A stretch of DNA of 64,000 nt, from positions 2,010,001 through 2,074,000 of the forward strand of contig JAOTON010001027.1 of the NCBI GenBank assembly GCA_034440635.1, written 5' to 3'. How positions within the stretch are numbered: the first letter of the stretch is position 1; the number at the start of each line of letters is the position of its first letter. The translations under genes and the position numbers were made by a program. Positions 1 through 12,190 of this stretch are shown here, piece by piece. The notes below the pieces were generated by a model. That model had not been told where the DNA came from, did not search any database, and was given only the letters and a program-made list of their open reading frames with translations. The DNA comes from Lepas anatifera (Eukaryota > Arthropoda > Thecostraca > Lepadidae).

Positions 1-778
1 ACATCGCTTCAAAATACTTTGGCTATGACTGACCCCACTCTGTACATTTGTACGCACGGTGCGCCAGGGAGGATGTGGGGAAGGAATGTGTTGGTGTGTC
101 GACAGCGGCGAGACGGGGACAGCGCCCTGTCACGGCGGCTTCCTATCGAGATCGGTCCAGAGCGTCCTGCGCCCCCGACGGATGGTGTGACGGAGGAGAC
201 GCCGCCGCCGCTGCCGGCAGCGGCGTCCCGCCACGTCACGGCGTCCCTCACGCCCTCACGCAGGCACGCACACTCGCGCGAACCAGCGCGCACGCACACA
301 CACGCATACACACACACGAACAACCTACACCAAGTAGTCACAAATGGAGTCTAACGGACGAAAACAACGCGTAACAGTCATGCGGACACAGTTCACGAAT
401 AAAAATGGGTCTAGGGGGACGACATTTGGGAGGGCCCGCTTCAACAAGGTTGAAACGGAGTACCGGCAACAAGGTGGCGCCGCCTCAGGCCGCTCAGATC
501 AGCGAGAGCCGGCTGGCGCTGTGGCTTGACTATAGGTCGACGTCGGGGACCTCTGAAGCTGAGTTTTCCTGGTGGCCGAGGAGTCTCATGAAGTCAGATC
601 GGTATGACTTCTGGCCAATGGCTGTCTGGCGACTCCACGGTGTCGGCCGGCTGGACGATTGCACACCACCCGCGGGCCTGGGCGCTGGGCCCAGGCCGGC
701 GCACCCGCTCCTAGCGCCCGGGGCGCTGCCTGGAGACTATCCAAGTGAGGTCAGGCTCAGGACCTCACATGGAATCCT
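1..778 (-). other. 3' flank / probable 3'UTR of Dll
   Basis: This stretch lies immediately downstream of the Dll stop codon when read on the minus strand, so at least its upper part (about 540-778, GC-rich) should be 3'UTR. I looked for a minus-strand polyadenylation hexamer (seen as TTTATT or TTTAAT on the plus strand) and found none, so the transcript may run past the window edge or use a variant signal. A short CA-rich microsatellite lies at about 280-325. Several overlapping open frames of about 110 codons at 9-374 on both strands are explained by GC-rich low-complexity sequence and resemble no family I know. Confidence 0.5.
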
Positions 779-1008
779 CTAGGTCAACAGGCCGTGGTTC
801 ATGCTCTGCTGGGGATCGGACGGATACCAAGAGTAGGGCGAGTTCATGAACGGCGAACTCATGTTCATCTGAGGCGGCGGCTGTGCTGACAGAGGCATCA
901 TGCCCGGCTGGCTGAGGTTGGGCTTGATGTCCCACTGCGGCGCGGGAGGTGACGCTCCGGGCATGAGGTGCTGAGGAGGAGGCGGTGGCAGCGGAGGGGG
1001 ACCACCTG

Positions 1009-1066
<58 letters not shown>

Positions 1067-1393
1067 AGTTTGAGGCGGCTGCTGCTGCTGCTGGTGCTGC
1101 GAGGGGGACAGCTCGCGCTGGGGTGGTGGTAGAGGCTGCTGCTGGGACGCCGGCGGGGGCGGCAGCGCCGGTGCACCTGACACTGGCGGGATGTAGGTGT
1201 TGCCCTGGGTGATGCCAAGGGGCGACTGTGACGAGGGTGGAGGTGAGCCATCGGGAAGGCCCGGGGTGCCGGCAGGGTTGGGCTGCGAGAGTGGAGACTC
1301 GTCCAGTGGCGACTGTGGAGGAACCTGGCCGTTTTGGTGCGCCTTCATGATCTTCTTGTATTTACTCCTCCGGTTCTGGAACCAGATCTTCAC
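779..1393 (-). CDS. Dll: Distal-less, coding exon 3 (homeodomain helix 3 and C-terminus)
   Basis: Last coding exon of the Dll homeodomain transcription factor. It begins at 1393 with GTG AAG ATC TGG, just after a good acceptor (CTTTCCCAG, 1394-1402), and ends with TAG at 781-779, giving 204 codons (residues 154-357). It opens with the recognition helix VKIWFQNRRSKYKK, homeodomain positions 45-58, with W48, F49, Q50 and N51 intact; Q50 and N51 contact TAAT-type DNA. The tail is rich in Pro, Ser and Gln. It has a Q5 run at 254-258 and a Q19 run of mixed CAG/CAA codons at residues 263-281 (DNA 1066-1010), then proline runs. It ends in PYSWYPSDPQQSMNHGLLT, resembling other arthropod Dll C-termini. 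Joining to exon 2 is phase 0, at the homeodomain 44/45 intron position expected in Dll/Dlx genes. The identification is very secure; only the 3'UTR extent is unknown. Confidence 0.97.
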
Positions 1394-2530
1394 CTGGGAA
1401 AGACGGATAAAACGACGTCAGTGAGGAACTCTGCACCACTGGCTATACCTCACTAATATCACATTATTATAGGTCGCTCACGTACAAATTCACCAAAATG
1501 CACAAGACAATGTTTGTTGGAGATCCCCTAGATATAAACGTAAAAGTAATACCACTTAAACGGAAGTTGAACAGAACTCTTTAAGTTCTTATGAAGACAG
1601 AAGGCCATAATCCAATTCATTCCCCAATATTAGACTCGAATGCTTGAATTTTAAGCTTTGAAGATTCTATGTGTCGTATGAAATTCGTCAACATTGGTCT
1701 TCATCTAGCCACAAATAGATCACTGGAGAACACGAATTCGCTTGGGTGAGGACACTGCGGTTAAAACACGTACGATCTATTACAGTGCACTAGAGCTTGG
1801 GCGTGACAGGTCACTGCCACGCTATACAACAGCGGTGAGACTCTATAACGATCGAAGTTTGATGCCTGCTTGCCTGGATTCCAAGACGGATCACCCACAC
1901 ATCGCCTTATATCTCGTCGGCTCTTCCATTTCACATATTCAGGGTATCACTTGTGAAAAAGGCCAGTGTTTTTTTCACAATTTCTGTTCCTTTCTGTACC
2001 AGCAGCCACATGGCCTTGCCTTTGTCATTACACTGTCATACATTTGTTATGTGAAAAAGGAGTGAACTACATGGAAAATTGGCCGCTCAGACACCTACAA
2101 AGAGAGTCAATTCCACACAAGGCTGCCACGAAACTTCCTCGTGGGAATCTATCCTAGAGCAACGACTCATCGTGACTTAATCTACAGTCGTATCATCGGA
2201 CCACTTGCATCTGCCAGAAGCTCGCACATAGCCTCCATCTATTGTCATCCACTTCAAAGAGCCGAGAAGTGGCCACATCAGCTGCGAATAGCACAGGCAA
2301 TAAACGCGCCCACAAATCACCCTCCCTGCTGGGGTTTACAGAGGGTGACAAAGCCGCTCCCGTCCGGCAGGGATGTCGATGATATTCTAGTCTCAGCGGC
2401 ATGAGTTTCAGATATGTTTGTTAAGTCTGCTTTAGGATGTCTAAGACGTCTTTCAGACTTCTAAAAAAGTACGAAACCTTATAATGCTTCGTTTGAAGAA
2501 TGATTGCGTGGGACAGGGAACCCAGGCACA
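1394..2530. other. Intron 2 segment, AT-rich, nothing recognised
   Basis: Mixed to AT-rich intronic sequence directly upstream of exon 3 (in transcript sense). I see no coding homology, TIR element, tandem repeat or RNA gene. Open frames of up to 107 codons are not distinguishable from chance. Confidence 0.5.
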
Positions 2531-2539
2531 TCACTTCCG

Positions 2540-4640
2540 ATGAAAAGCCAGCTGCCGATGGCGGCGGCATTTCCGTCGGCCCGTTTCCAGTTTCCGATCT
2601 GATCAGCCGACCGGCGCGCGCCTCTGCAGTCGCTCAGTGAATCACGGCGACGCGACGCGTCGCGTCGCTCCTGCAGCGCCGCTCCGCCTCGCGTGCGACG
2701 CCATCGTTGCCGCGCATGCGCACTGGACGCCGCACAAAGAGCTGCGAGACGCGCGGGAGGAGCGCCGCCGCTTTGATCGTACCGCCGCCGCAGCCGCAAT
2801 CGGGAATCCCGGCTGTGCCGCCCTGCCAGTCGGAGTCGATGCCGCCCCAGCGTCGCGCGTGGCTGCCGCTGCGTCTCCAACGTTGATGAGTGGTCCTGCG
2901 CCAGCCCGCTACGCTGAACCTGCCGCAGAGATCAGCAGCGCGCCCCGGGAAGGTGTCGAAAACCAATTACGCCGGTTTCGGCGGCGCCGGTGCGGGCGTG
3001 ATTGAGACGGCTGCTGCTTTATCGGCTGTCAGACGAGGGTGGGGAGCCGACAGACCAGTTGCATCCGATTATAACCGGGCGTTAAGCGCGCACCGGGGCA
3101 CGTGCCAAATGTGGTGCGAGGCAGGCGGCGCAGCGCGCCAGAGCGGAACAGGCGCGCCGATTTCGAAACAAGCGCGAAGGACATGCGCCACGCCGAGCAG
3201 CCGTGCGTCACGACGCACGAGAATGAGACATCGGAGCATCAGCAGAGCATGCGCCCACGACCAGGCTGGGCACCGGTCTAGAGCGCAGTCGCCACACGCT
3301 TTAACGTCAGCGCAAGCGAGATATCGCTTTGTTCGGAGTTTGCGTGGCTGTGGCGACCACATCCCGGATGCTGACGCCGCCAGGGGTCGCGCCGCCGCCG
3401 ACGCCAGCGTAACGGAAAAAGGCGGGTGTTTTTGCGCGCCAGCCCGCGGCGCCGCGTGACGTCACCAGCCGTCGTGTCGGCGATGACGCCCTATTGACAC
3501 GCCAGCGGCGCCAAATGGGAGCCAATTGCGGCGGCGCCGGCGTCGCGGTCAAGATCGCCGCGGCGTCGGCGGGTCCTCCGCCGCCCCCACCGGCCACCGC
3601 GCTCTCTGACCCACATTATTTTGCCGCGTCGTTTTCCCCAGGTGGCTAGTGCGTTCGAAGGTTGCCTGTCCGTGCCAGTTGCGAAACAGCCTTGGGCGGA
3701 CGGCGCGGGCGGCGCGGCCACAGAGCCCCCCCTCCCTCCCCCTCCGGCTGACGTCACCCGGGGCGGTGGCGTCATCCCGACCGACCCGGGACCGCCCAGG
3801 CTGCAGCAGGCACTACCTCAAAAGGACGTGCCGCCGATCACGCTTCCCTCGCTGCTTCGGATCACGGGAAGCTCTCGGCTGGGTTGCAGAGCCACCCACG
3901 CCGCGCTCGGGACCGCTCGCGCTTCTTTCCATCGCCAAAATGATATGGGTGTTAAATCATAGCTCATCTCTGGGCTAAATCAAAATATTGGTGGCGTTTA
4001 CTCACGTGAACGAAAACCGTTCTCACTATAGAAATCAAAAACATTGCTCGTGCGTCAGATTCTAGGCTTCTGAGACCTACGACGAGCAAATGAGGAGGCA
4101 ATGAGGCAGTATGTATGTTTGTAACAACCGGCTCCATGACTTCTGTCGCCGCCCTAGCGTCGTGTCGCCGGCGCAGTCGGCGGCCGCTTGGTAGGAACAG
4201 GCTGCATCGATCACGGCGACGGCCACCGCCCGGGCCTGTCCAGACCCGGACGGCCAATCAATGATCACATGCAAACGAATTCCTCCCCCCGTCGGCCGTT
4301 TGGCCTGTTTTCGGACATATTAGCGGCCGGCTGGGCAGCAGGGACATGGAGGCGGCGCAGACCGGCGCGGCGCGGCCTTTGCGGCGCCGCCGCGCTGCGT
4401 TCGCCGCAGTGGCGTTTTTGCGGCGCGGCTGCATCACGCTTGTTTGACAGTGGGTTTGGATAGGCCCGGGGCTGAGGCACGCAACGCTTTTTACGCCATC
4501 ACGCCGGGAATTAATGCGAAGAATGAGAATGGGTGCTACCGGGGGCAGGTGGCCGGCGGGCCTGCTCGTGAGGTCCGCGCGTGAGAGTGACGCTCACGGG
4601 GAAAATTCCGGCCGCACGAACATCGCTGCTCTTACTTTAT
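2540..4640. other. GC/CpG-rich block in intron 2
   Basis: About 2.1 kb of very GC-rich sequence with frequent CpG and repeated GGCGGCGCC-like strings, interrupted by a short AT-richer piece near 3940-4140. Six-frame openness here (several frames of 90-190 codons on both strands) reflects the lack of A/T-rich stop codons; the predicted peptides are Arg/Ala/Gly/Pro-rich and match nothing. It could be an unmethylated CpG island or an enhancer/alternative-promoter region of Dll. Confidence 0.5.
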
Positions 4641-6127
4641 ATACAATCTCAGCCGCAGCAGGCTTGTTGGTCTGGTAGAACACCTGGAGCATGAATATTT
4701 GAGAATAATATTTTGACTGATTCTTCTAAACTCACCGTTGGAACACGGATACCCACACTACCAAATGAACCAGGGTAGCAAGTGTCACCAGACGAACCCA
4801 AAACCAAACCACCAATAAAAAGGAAAGGTATTCATCTTAACCTTGCTCTGAACTGACTTAATTAGCCCCTCATCGGCTACACTCATAAAATTCCTGACCC
4901 TCCATCTGGTGGGTGTATTGACAACTTTCTTAGGTTTTGGAGACATCCGGTACAGATTGCAGGTCTACTGGACATGCAGTAGGTCCAGCATGATCACTGT
5001 CAGACCAAGTCTAGTGGTGAAGCATCGCGTAATCTCAGAAGCAGGACAAGTGTGTACAACGCCATACACCTTTAACATGAGAGAGAAACAACCATGGTCA
5101 GTAACATTGGTCATAGCTTATAAGTTTCTAACCAACTGGCCATTTCATTGTAGAAATTATGGCATTTCCTATCTTTAAGCTGCCAAAGGTAAACAAAGCT
5201 TTTTTGGACAACATCGAGAAAACACCATCATCGCTTGTATTACACATGTGAAAAACCTTTGAAAGAACAAGAGTATAGGCCTTTTTCGATTTTTTGTGCA
5301 CATTTCCCTCTGCAAAATTGTCATTCAGTTCCCAGACAAGAGAAGTCGGAGTATGTGTCTGAAACTGTATGCGCGTGCGAATTTTTTTAATAAGAAAAGA
5401 AAAACATACTGAATTGGATGTAATTCTACTACCATTGCCAGAGTGGACAGGAAAATAGCATTCCTTTCAGCCCTTCCTTGCCATCCTGCGCTCCCTCTCC
5501 CCTGTCCAAGAGCTGCCCTGTCAGCAGGTTCAGCCGCTCCGGCTCCCCTGACTGTCCGGTGCTGTTCGGACCTCGCTTCCGCCGTACACCGCTCCTCCCG
5601 GGGCGGCGCCCGCGGCTACTCTCGCTACCCGTGTCACTAGCCATTGTCCAGCGCGCAGGGCCGATTAATCGGTCGCTTTCAGGTGCGGGGTCGGCTGGGC
5701 CGTGTGATTAGGAATGTTGCACGGTCACCGTCGGACGGTGGCCATTGCTGGCGGCGCTGGCACCAGCAGCGCGCAGATAGCACACAATGGCCCGGTGGGT
5801 TTTTGTACGGCGACCACGCGGCCAACACGAGGCAGAGCTCGAAGCAGAGAGGTGAAGCGAAGAATTTATACACGTTATCAAGTCGAAATCTGTGATATCA
5901 GGAGTAAGAAATGGTTCAGTTTAAAACCATAAATGCACAAGACGTCCCCACTATTTTCCGATAGGAAATTCGAGTCCAGGCTCGTCATAGCTTTATAGCT
6001 AGGCACGTATAGGAAGAACTAGAAAAGAAAACAGTGAAATGGAAAGCAACCGGCTCTAAGATACAAATCAAAGAGATATTACTCTATACAAAATGTCTCG
6101 TAGTAGACCGAGGAACGCGTGCAGGAG
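4641..6127. other. Intron 2 segment, mixed composition
   Basis: AT-rich from 4641 to about 5440, then moderately GC-rich to about 5860, then AT-rich. No repeat, RNA gene or coding homology is recognised. Confidence 0.45.
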
Positions 6128-6262
6128 TTAGACACCGAAGAGAAAGAGTGTGTCAGAGGGAGAAAAGATAGGAAGGGGAGGAGACAAACGGAGAGATAGA
6201 GAGAGAGAGAGGGAGAGAGAAAGAAAGAGAAAGAGAGAGTAGTGGGAGGGGAAGGGAGAGCG
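6128..6262 (+). repeat. GA-rich purine tract
   Basis: An almost pure purine stretch on the plus strand, with GAGAGA runs strongest at 6190-6240. On the minus (transcribed) strand it reads CTCTCT. GAGAG is the core recognised by GAGA factor in Drosophila, and Dll is a known Polycomb-group target there. A regulatory reading is therefore possible, but a neutral microsatellite is the default. The Ser/Leu-repeat peptide encoded on the minus strand is a by-product. Confidence 0.8.
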
Positions 6263-6264
6263 CG

Positions 6265-6560
6265 ATGGGCGCTGGAGTGAGACCGGACGCGACGCAGCGG
6301 AAGGAGGCGTCACTCCCGCATAATGCGAGGTCGGGCCGACCAGAGCGCCCGCGGCGCACCTGCCCGCCGCGGCGGCGACGGTGGCGCACCTGCGCGGCGC
6401 GGCGCAGCGCTCCAGATGGCCGGCGACAATTACTGCGCGGCCGCGACGTTGCGACGGTACCGGCTGACACCAGGCGGAATCTATCGGTTCCAGTCACGCC
6501 CGCACGCGCGAAGCTGCCGCCGGCCCGTCTGGTCAGCCCAGCGCCATCAATAACCCAGCG
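6265..6560. other. GC-rich block in intron 2
   Basis: CpG-dense patch directly adjoining the GA tract, with GGCGCACCTGC-type repeats. No gene is recognised. Confidence 0.45.
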
Positions 6561-6830
6561 GCAGTGACGAACTCCGATGGGGTGCAGCAGCATGGGACGC
6601 CGACGCCGCTGCTGATGATGTCTTGGACCTCTGTATGGTGATCGGTCTAATTCAAAAAGCTCAGGAGCCGTTGTCAATATTTTTGGCGGCCTTGGGTATC
6701 AAAATTGCACATGTACCGCGCCGACTGACTGTGACAGGCTACACGAAGCCTACGCTCCTTTGATTGGCAGGAGCCTTTCTGCACATATTTGATGCGCTCG
6801 TCCATATTGCTCATCAGTGCATGGGACAGG

Positions 6831-6935
6831 TAATAAATGGAAGAATGGCAGGGTAATCACCCGACATTAATTAAAACATAATGAAGACGGCTACTGGACT
6901 GTATGCTTAGGGTGTCGATGAGGATGAATTAATCA
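6831..6935. promoter_or_regulatory. Cluster of TAAT homeodomain-type sites
   Basis: In about 105 bp there are TAATAAATGG (6831), GTAATC (about 6853), CATTAATTAAAA (about 6865), CATAATG (about 6877) and GAATTAATC (about 6926). TAAT cores are the binding sites of Antp-class, Dll and related homeodomains, and ATTAATTA is a strong one. The patch lies between two CpG-rich blocks (6265-6560 and 6975-7270). The motifs are directly visible; the enhancer function, possibly Hox input or Dll autoregulation, is inference. AT-rich DNA produces such cores by chance, so confidence is limited. Confidence 0.35.
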
Positions 6936-6974
6936 CCTGCTGGCCTTCAGTAATGTCCGAATTTGGGACGACCT

Positions 6975-7270
6975 GTTAGTGCAGATCTAGCGTTGTGATC
7001 TGGCCGTGGCTGTGGCTGCGCGGACAGTTCTGCCGTGTGGAGCGGCGCGCCGTTTGATCGGTAAGCCGAGGCGCCGCCCGCGGCTGCGGCGGCGCGGCTG
7101 CCACGTGCAGGGAAGTCTGCACCGGCCGGCCGTCACGTATTGACATACGCCGGCGGCGGCGCCACGCCCCCGGGCAGGGGCTGCAGCGGCGCCGGTGTGC
7201 CTCAGGGCAAACACGACCGCCGCCGCCCTCCACCGATCCAGCCAGCTGTAGGGTGTGATCACCCCGCAGC
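6975..7270. other. GC/CpG-rich block in intron 2
   Basis: About 300 bp of CpG-rich sequence flanked by AT-rich DNA. Overlapping open frames on the minus strand are composition-driven and unrecognised. Confidence 0.45.
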
Positions 7271-9560
7271 ACGGACAGGTAAATATTTCTGATGGTGGCT
7301 TCCTATCTGTATTTTCAGATTATGCAATCTCGAGCAAACACCTTGGCATTGCGAAAGTTATTATCCTGTGAAGTACAAGATAATTTGAACAGCCATGTAA
7401 CAATAATGTATTATTCAATCCGAGCGATGTCCTTCTACCGATTCCTGGATTCGCCGCTGCGGCTGTTGTTACCAGAACCGCGGACCTTGCCGAGGGCACG
7501 GCCAACTCAGTTAGCCTATTGCAACCAATTACGCCCTATCACTCCAGCCATCACGTATTCCAGAGCTACTGGAGTTAAAAGCCAAGAGCCCCTGTCACGG
7601 CGGCGCCGATTAGAGTGGCGCTCGTCACCACTGAGATAGGATCACTCTCAGGTTCGCAGTGGGTGGAGCCAAAGGGACAGCGGTGGCGAGCAGCCCCAAT
7701 AGAACTCCAGTGCCAGGCCGAGATCGGCCGGTATGACGTACATATCGAGACTGTCCTCCCTTTGTACGTATCGAGACTGTCCACTGTCAAGTACCTAATG
7801 ACCTTCACGGCAGATGTAGAAACTCGGGCCCTGCGCGCCTTAGGTCCATTTTCATGGGCAGTCTAGTTGCAATAACGGTTTGTAGACAGAGCTGCCAGTC
7901 TGGAAGGCTCCGTCCAGACTCCTACCCCACCGTCGCTCACTCGGTGCTCCCCGTCCAGCCGGCCGTACAACTGCCAGACGAGTGCATCAATTAAACTGCC
8001 ATCATCCAATTGAGGCAATTGAACGCCATTCTGGAGGCGAGGGGTGGCCAATGAAGAGAATGCGCTCGGCTGGTGCGGGGCTGTACGGTAAGGGCCTCTG
8101 ATGCCAGCCAGTCGGAGGAAGCTCAAGCCAAGTTTAGTCGCTCGGTAGCTGACATTAAAGCTGTATGGCTATCAGAGCACGCGAGGAACAAGTGGGACAT
8201 CAACTCAAAATATCCCAAATGGCTACCACATGGACATCAACGTGCCGGCATAATTTAGATGCTGAGTTTTAAAGCAAGTTTATGATCCGGATGTGAGGTA
8301 ATGTTTTAAATATGGCAGTACAACGTGGAATCTTCGATTTTTTATGATATAAAGTGAACAATATTAAAGCTCGGGAGTCATCAGCATTCGAACTATATCA
8401 GCTGCAATGTTTGGAAATCAATTTCAAAGCGTAGCACTAGCGGCACATATATTGCTTACTGAATCAATTGAAAACTAGCTTCGCATCACAATTAGTATCA
8501 TGTGGAGATCATTGGTGTGCTACATTGTCAGTAATCGAATCCAGACCACGGAGGAGGATCCAAAATCCCGCCAGAGGAGTCTCCACCAGCACCAGCGGCA
8601 TAGGCCGGAGACCGTGGTCACTGGCAATGCTGACGGGTCGTCCAGCGCGCCGTCCAGTCCCGCCACTGGCCCAGTGGTGTTTTCCATTTGTTTTGCCTGC
8701 CGTGCGGCGCCGAGGGGAGGTGTTTGGACGAAAAAACAGCGCGCGGCGGCAGCAGCGGCGGCGGCGGCGACCGCCGACCGGCCGCCAGGTAATTGTGTGT
8801 CTCTGGGGACCAACCATAGCCAACTCCGCGCCGGGACCCATCTATTTCGGCGCCGAAACCATAAAAACACCTTTATTAAATGAGGCGGCGTGCAGAACTA
8901 CTCCATAAATGCAGTGACGGTGCCGGCCAGTTGTAGCGTGCCGCAGGGCCGTTCCGAGCGTTCACTAAATTCAATAGGATAAATCGATGTGACGGTCCGA
9001 ATATGTGCCTAACTCAGTTCGAGGTAGCCTGCTTGACCCCGGTATGTCAGGAGTTATGGCCGAACATAGGTGCTTGGCTGGAATTTTAGGACCGTTGATA
9101 CTGTACCGAGAATAGGAATGGCCCGCAGGAGACTCACTGCGCCCGGTCGAACACCGGTATCGGTATAAAGTCACAGCAATACCATGAATAATCCAGCTTT
9201 ATTCTACCTTCAGCCATTAAACGGGCTTAAATCACCCAAATGGGCGAAAAGTTTGACAATTTACAACGAAATCGGAAGCAGTGAGAGGCTTTGTTCTGGT
9301 GTGACGGCACTTTGTTCAGCCGTAACCCCAGGGCCATTACGTGCCGTAGGCCAATCAGCGAGTTGGAGATGTGTCATCCACACAAGAAGGTATCCTGGAG
9401 ACTGCCGTAATTAACACGAGGATAACACCAATACCCGATTACCTCAGCAAGTGGGCAAGTTTCCGACCCCACTCAATACTCCTCAGACGGGGTAGCCAAC
9501 GATGTTAGCCTAGTATACACTCTCCGCCACCGTCCGCAGGGATGTTAGTCGGGCTTTGGG
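7271..9560. other. Intron 2 segment with one GC-rich core
   Basis: Mixed sequence. A GC-rich core at about 8520-8850 includes a GGC-repeat (about 8740-8790) and is followed by the AT-rich string CATAAAAACACCTTTATTAA at about 8860. The TTTAT-type cores resemble posterior-Hox sites but are too short to call. Nothing else is recognised. Confidence 0.4.
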
Positions 9561-10560
9561 GCGGTATAGTTCAATGACAGTTAGCGCAGCAGCCAGCCGT
9601 CAGAAAGCGACACGCGAGCGACCGAGTTGCGATCGATGACGGGGTGGCGGTGCCGAACTGAGCAGCCGCCGACGACGGTGCCGCAAAAACGCGTCCGTTT
9701 GATCGCAGGCAACGCCGAAGCGGCGCGGCGCCCAGTCCGACCGTGACGTCGCGATGAAAACAAACACAGGCCGGGAACGCACCGAGAATGTAATCACTAC
9801 ACGATCGCGCGGCGGTGCCGCCCACGCGCGGCCGTCATTAGGCGAGGAGAGGGGCGGTACCGTACCGGCGTTTGTTCTATGCCGCCCGCCGCCCTCTCCC
9901 CGCTGGCCGTGGCCTCCAAAGCTGGGCTGCCTGAAAAATTGGAGCGACAAAGGCGTCCATGTGCCATGCTCGGCACGCGGTGGGGGAGAGAGTGGAGAGG
10001 AGACAGAGGAGCGGAGCGGCGATGCGGCTAGCACGGTGGTTGCTGCGATGCCACCGGGCGACAGAACCCATTTGGCTGTTTGCTTTATCGCAGGAAGTGG
10101 CGCGGTTGCAGGCGCAGTGACGGAGATGCAGCCAGATAGCGCGATTTACACCAGCGTCGTAAAACACAGCCGGGGCGAGCTGTCACGAGAGGGCCGGCCT
10201 TCCCACGCCGGGAGCGCTGGGCCCGGCCGGAACACGCGTCCAGCGCCGGTGTACGAGTCCCGAGTCCCACGCTAAATGACACAGGCTGGGAGAACGCACC
10301 GCCCGACAGAGAACACAGGCCGAAATCTCACCTCAGGCCGGCGGCGGCTCTCACACGCACTGCACTTCACAACGCCCCAGTCTCATGCATCGCTCGCCCT
10401 CGAGCTGCACCTTGGTGTCTATCTGGTGCAGGAGCTGCTGTGAGGCCGGCTGCAGGGAGTCTGGGGTCTGCGTGACCAAGGGCGGGGAGGAGAGGCCCCG
10501 CCGCCAGCCGTCAGCGTCTGGTGCTGCCATCAGATGAGCCGAGCCGCCGCCGACGCGGGA
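9561..10560. other. GC/CpG-rich block in intron 2
   Basis: About 1 kb of CpG-rich sequence. Open frames of up to 173 codons on the plus strand (9754-10275) are Arg/Gly/Pro-rich with no domain and no intron-exon support. I interpret them as composition artefacts. Confidence 0.45.
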
Positions 10561-10849
10561 ACACCCACCCCATTGTGGCGCAGAATGAACAGAAAAATAA
10601 CACAAAATACGGCCCGTCGTAATGGAAAATAGGGGTTGGGCCGGTGGTCAGACAGAGAGAATGTATTGGTTAAACCCAGCTGTTGAGTACCACGGTGGAA
10701 ATACATGGGAGCTTGGCATGTTTTCAACCTGCATCAACCCGAAGACAAGCAATAAAAGGGACAGCGGGGCTGTAAAGACGCAGGGTATACACACAGACAC
10801 ACATCACTGTGAGACTCCGAGCCTACTTCGTCGGCGGCGTCTCCGCTCT

Positions 10850-11260
10850 GTGGCAGGCTAATATTCCCCTCGGCTGCACCGCCGCCCGCCAGACCGACTA
10901 AGGGAGACGGAGCGGTGGCGGGAGCGGTGGACTGTGTGACGACTGTGACAGCCGTGACCGGCGGAGCCGCCGCCGGCCATGCCGCTGTGACCGATAGGTA
11001 GCTGGGTCGGCCGTAAGTGGGCGCCTGTGACGACCGTAACGTGGGCGTGACGTGACAGGAGATGGAGCGCGGGCGCCTGTGACGCTGGCAGCCGGCCGGC
11101 AGCGGAGAGATCTCTGACAGCATTCCAGCCGGGAACGTGAGGCGGCACATGAATCAGCGGCCGCCGGAAGCTGGGATAGCTCTGCGGTCAGCTTGCAGAC
11201 TACCGCGGCAGTGAGGGCCGGGCGGGCAGCTATAAAGCTGGCAGTCAGGCGGCCGGCGCT
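10850..11260. other. GC-rich block in intron 2
   Basis: GC-rich patch with repeated GTGAC/GTCAC words (for example around 10935-11060). No coding homology was found. Confidence 0.4.
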
Positions 11261-11439
11261 CCTCCTCCCAATCACATCTGCCGTTGTTTACACACATTCG
11301 GCGGCGCCAGTGAGCGGGCTAAATCAGCCGGCGATAGTGAGCTGCCGCCCACCGGCACCGTTCACACGTTTTTCCCGGCTGCTGAAGAGGCTGCGGAGGC
11401 TGGCCACCGACAGTTATCTCAGGCCTCATCTCATCCTCA

Positions 11440-11710
11440 GCACCGCCAACGGCGCTGCTGCTTCTGACGCTGCTGCTGCTGCTGTTGCTTCCATTGCTGC
11501 CTCCACTGCTGCTGCTGCTGCTGCTGTTTTCCACGCTGTCACTGTTGCCTGCTGCTTTCGATGCTGCTGCCGCTGCCGTTTCTGTTGCTGCTGCTGCTTT
11601 CGACACTGCCACTGTTTCCTGTTGTTGCTGCTAATGCTGCAGCTGCTTACACTACTACTACTGCTCCCACAGTTTCTGGTGCTGTTGCTGTTCTGCTGTT
11701 GTTACTGATG
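11440..11710 (+). repeat. CTG/TTG-rich trinucleotide tract
   Basis: Imperfect (CTG)n/(TTG)n repeats with interspersed TTC, CCA and CGC triplets. It resembles a slowly decaying triplet microsatellite. The Ala/Cys/Leu/Ser-rich frames across it on both strands are repeat translations. It lies inside the Dll intron and is separate from the glutamine-coding tract of exon 3, although the repeat unit (CAG on the minus strand) is the same. Confidence 0.85.
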
Positions 11711-12190
11711 CTCTCGTTGTACTATCATTGCTGATGCTATAAGTGCTGTTTCTGTTACCGAAATCATTGATGGCACTGATTGGCTCGCATACTGATACAG
11801 CTCAATGGCCCGTGTTTTATTGACTCTGCTGGAAAGTGAAATTACAGCATCCTGCCGGTGTCGCGAGCTTCCTAGGCCACCGGGGTCACAGTGATAATTC
11901 CTGTCCCTCCAGATAGGCTGTGTTTATAGACTCTGCACCTGTGCGGCTAGCGCAGTCGCTGCTGCTATTGCTCTGCCGCTGTTGTCAAAGGCCACCGACG
12001 TGCCCCCTGCACCGCCAACATCGCCACATACGGCTACGCCGACGCTCCAATATAATCATTATGTGAAGCCATTAAAGAAGCGAATGAAACTATACGGTCA
12101 TGATTACCCGGCTCGGTAAAAAGTATTAGAGGCCTGTCTGAAGCGTCACGAGCGGCGTGGATCTCGGACTCACACAGCCGTAATGACGGC
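11711..12190. other. Intron 2 segment with TAAT inverted pair
   Basis: Mixed sequence. The string TAATCATTA (12053-12061), followed by CCATTAAAG, is an inverted pair of homeodomain cores next to a GC-rich block. This is only suggestive of a regulatory site. No gene is recognised. Confidence 0.35.

Noticed and set aside
9754..10275. 173-codon frame as a gene
   Set aside because: It lies within a Dll intron in CpG-rich DNA, overlaps long frames on the other strand and has no domain or splice context.
11193..11708. 171-codon Ala/Cys/Leu-rich frame
   Set aside because: It spans a CTG/TTG trinucleotide tract and is a repeat translation.
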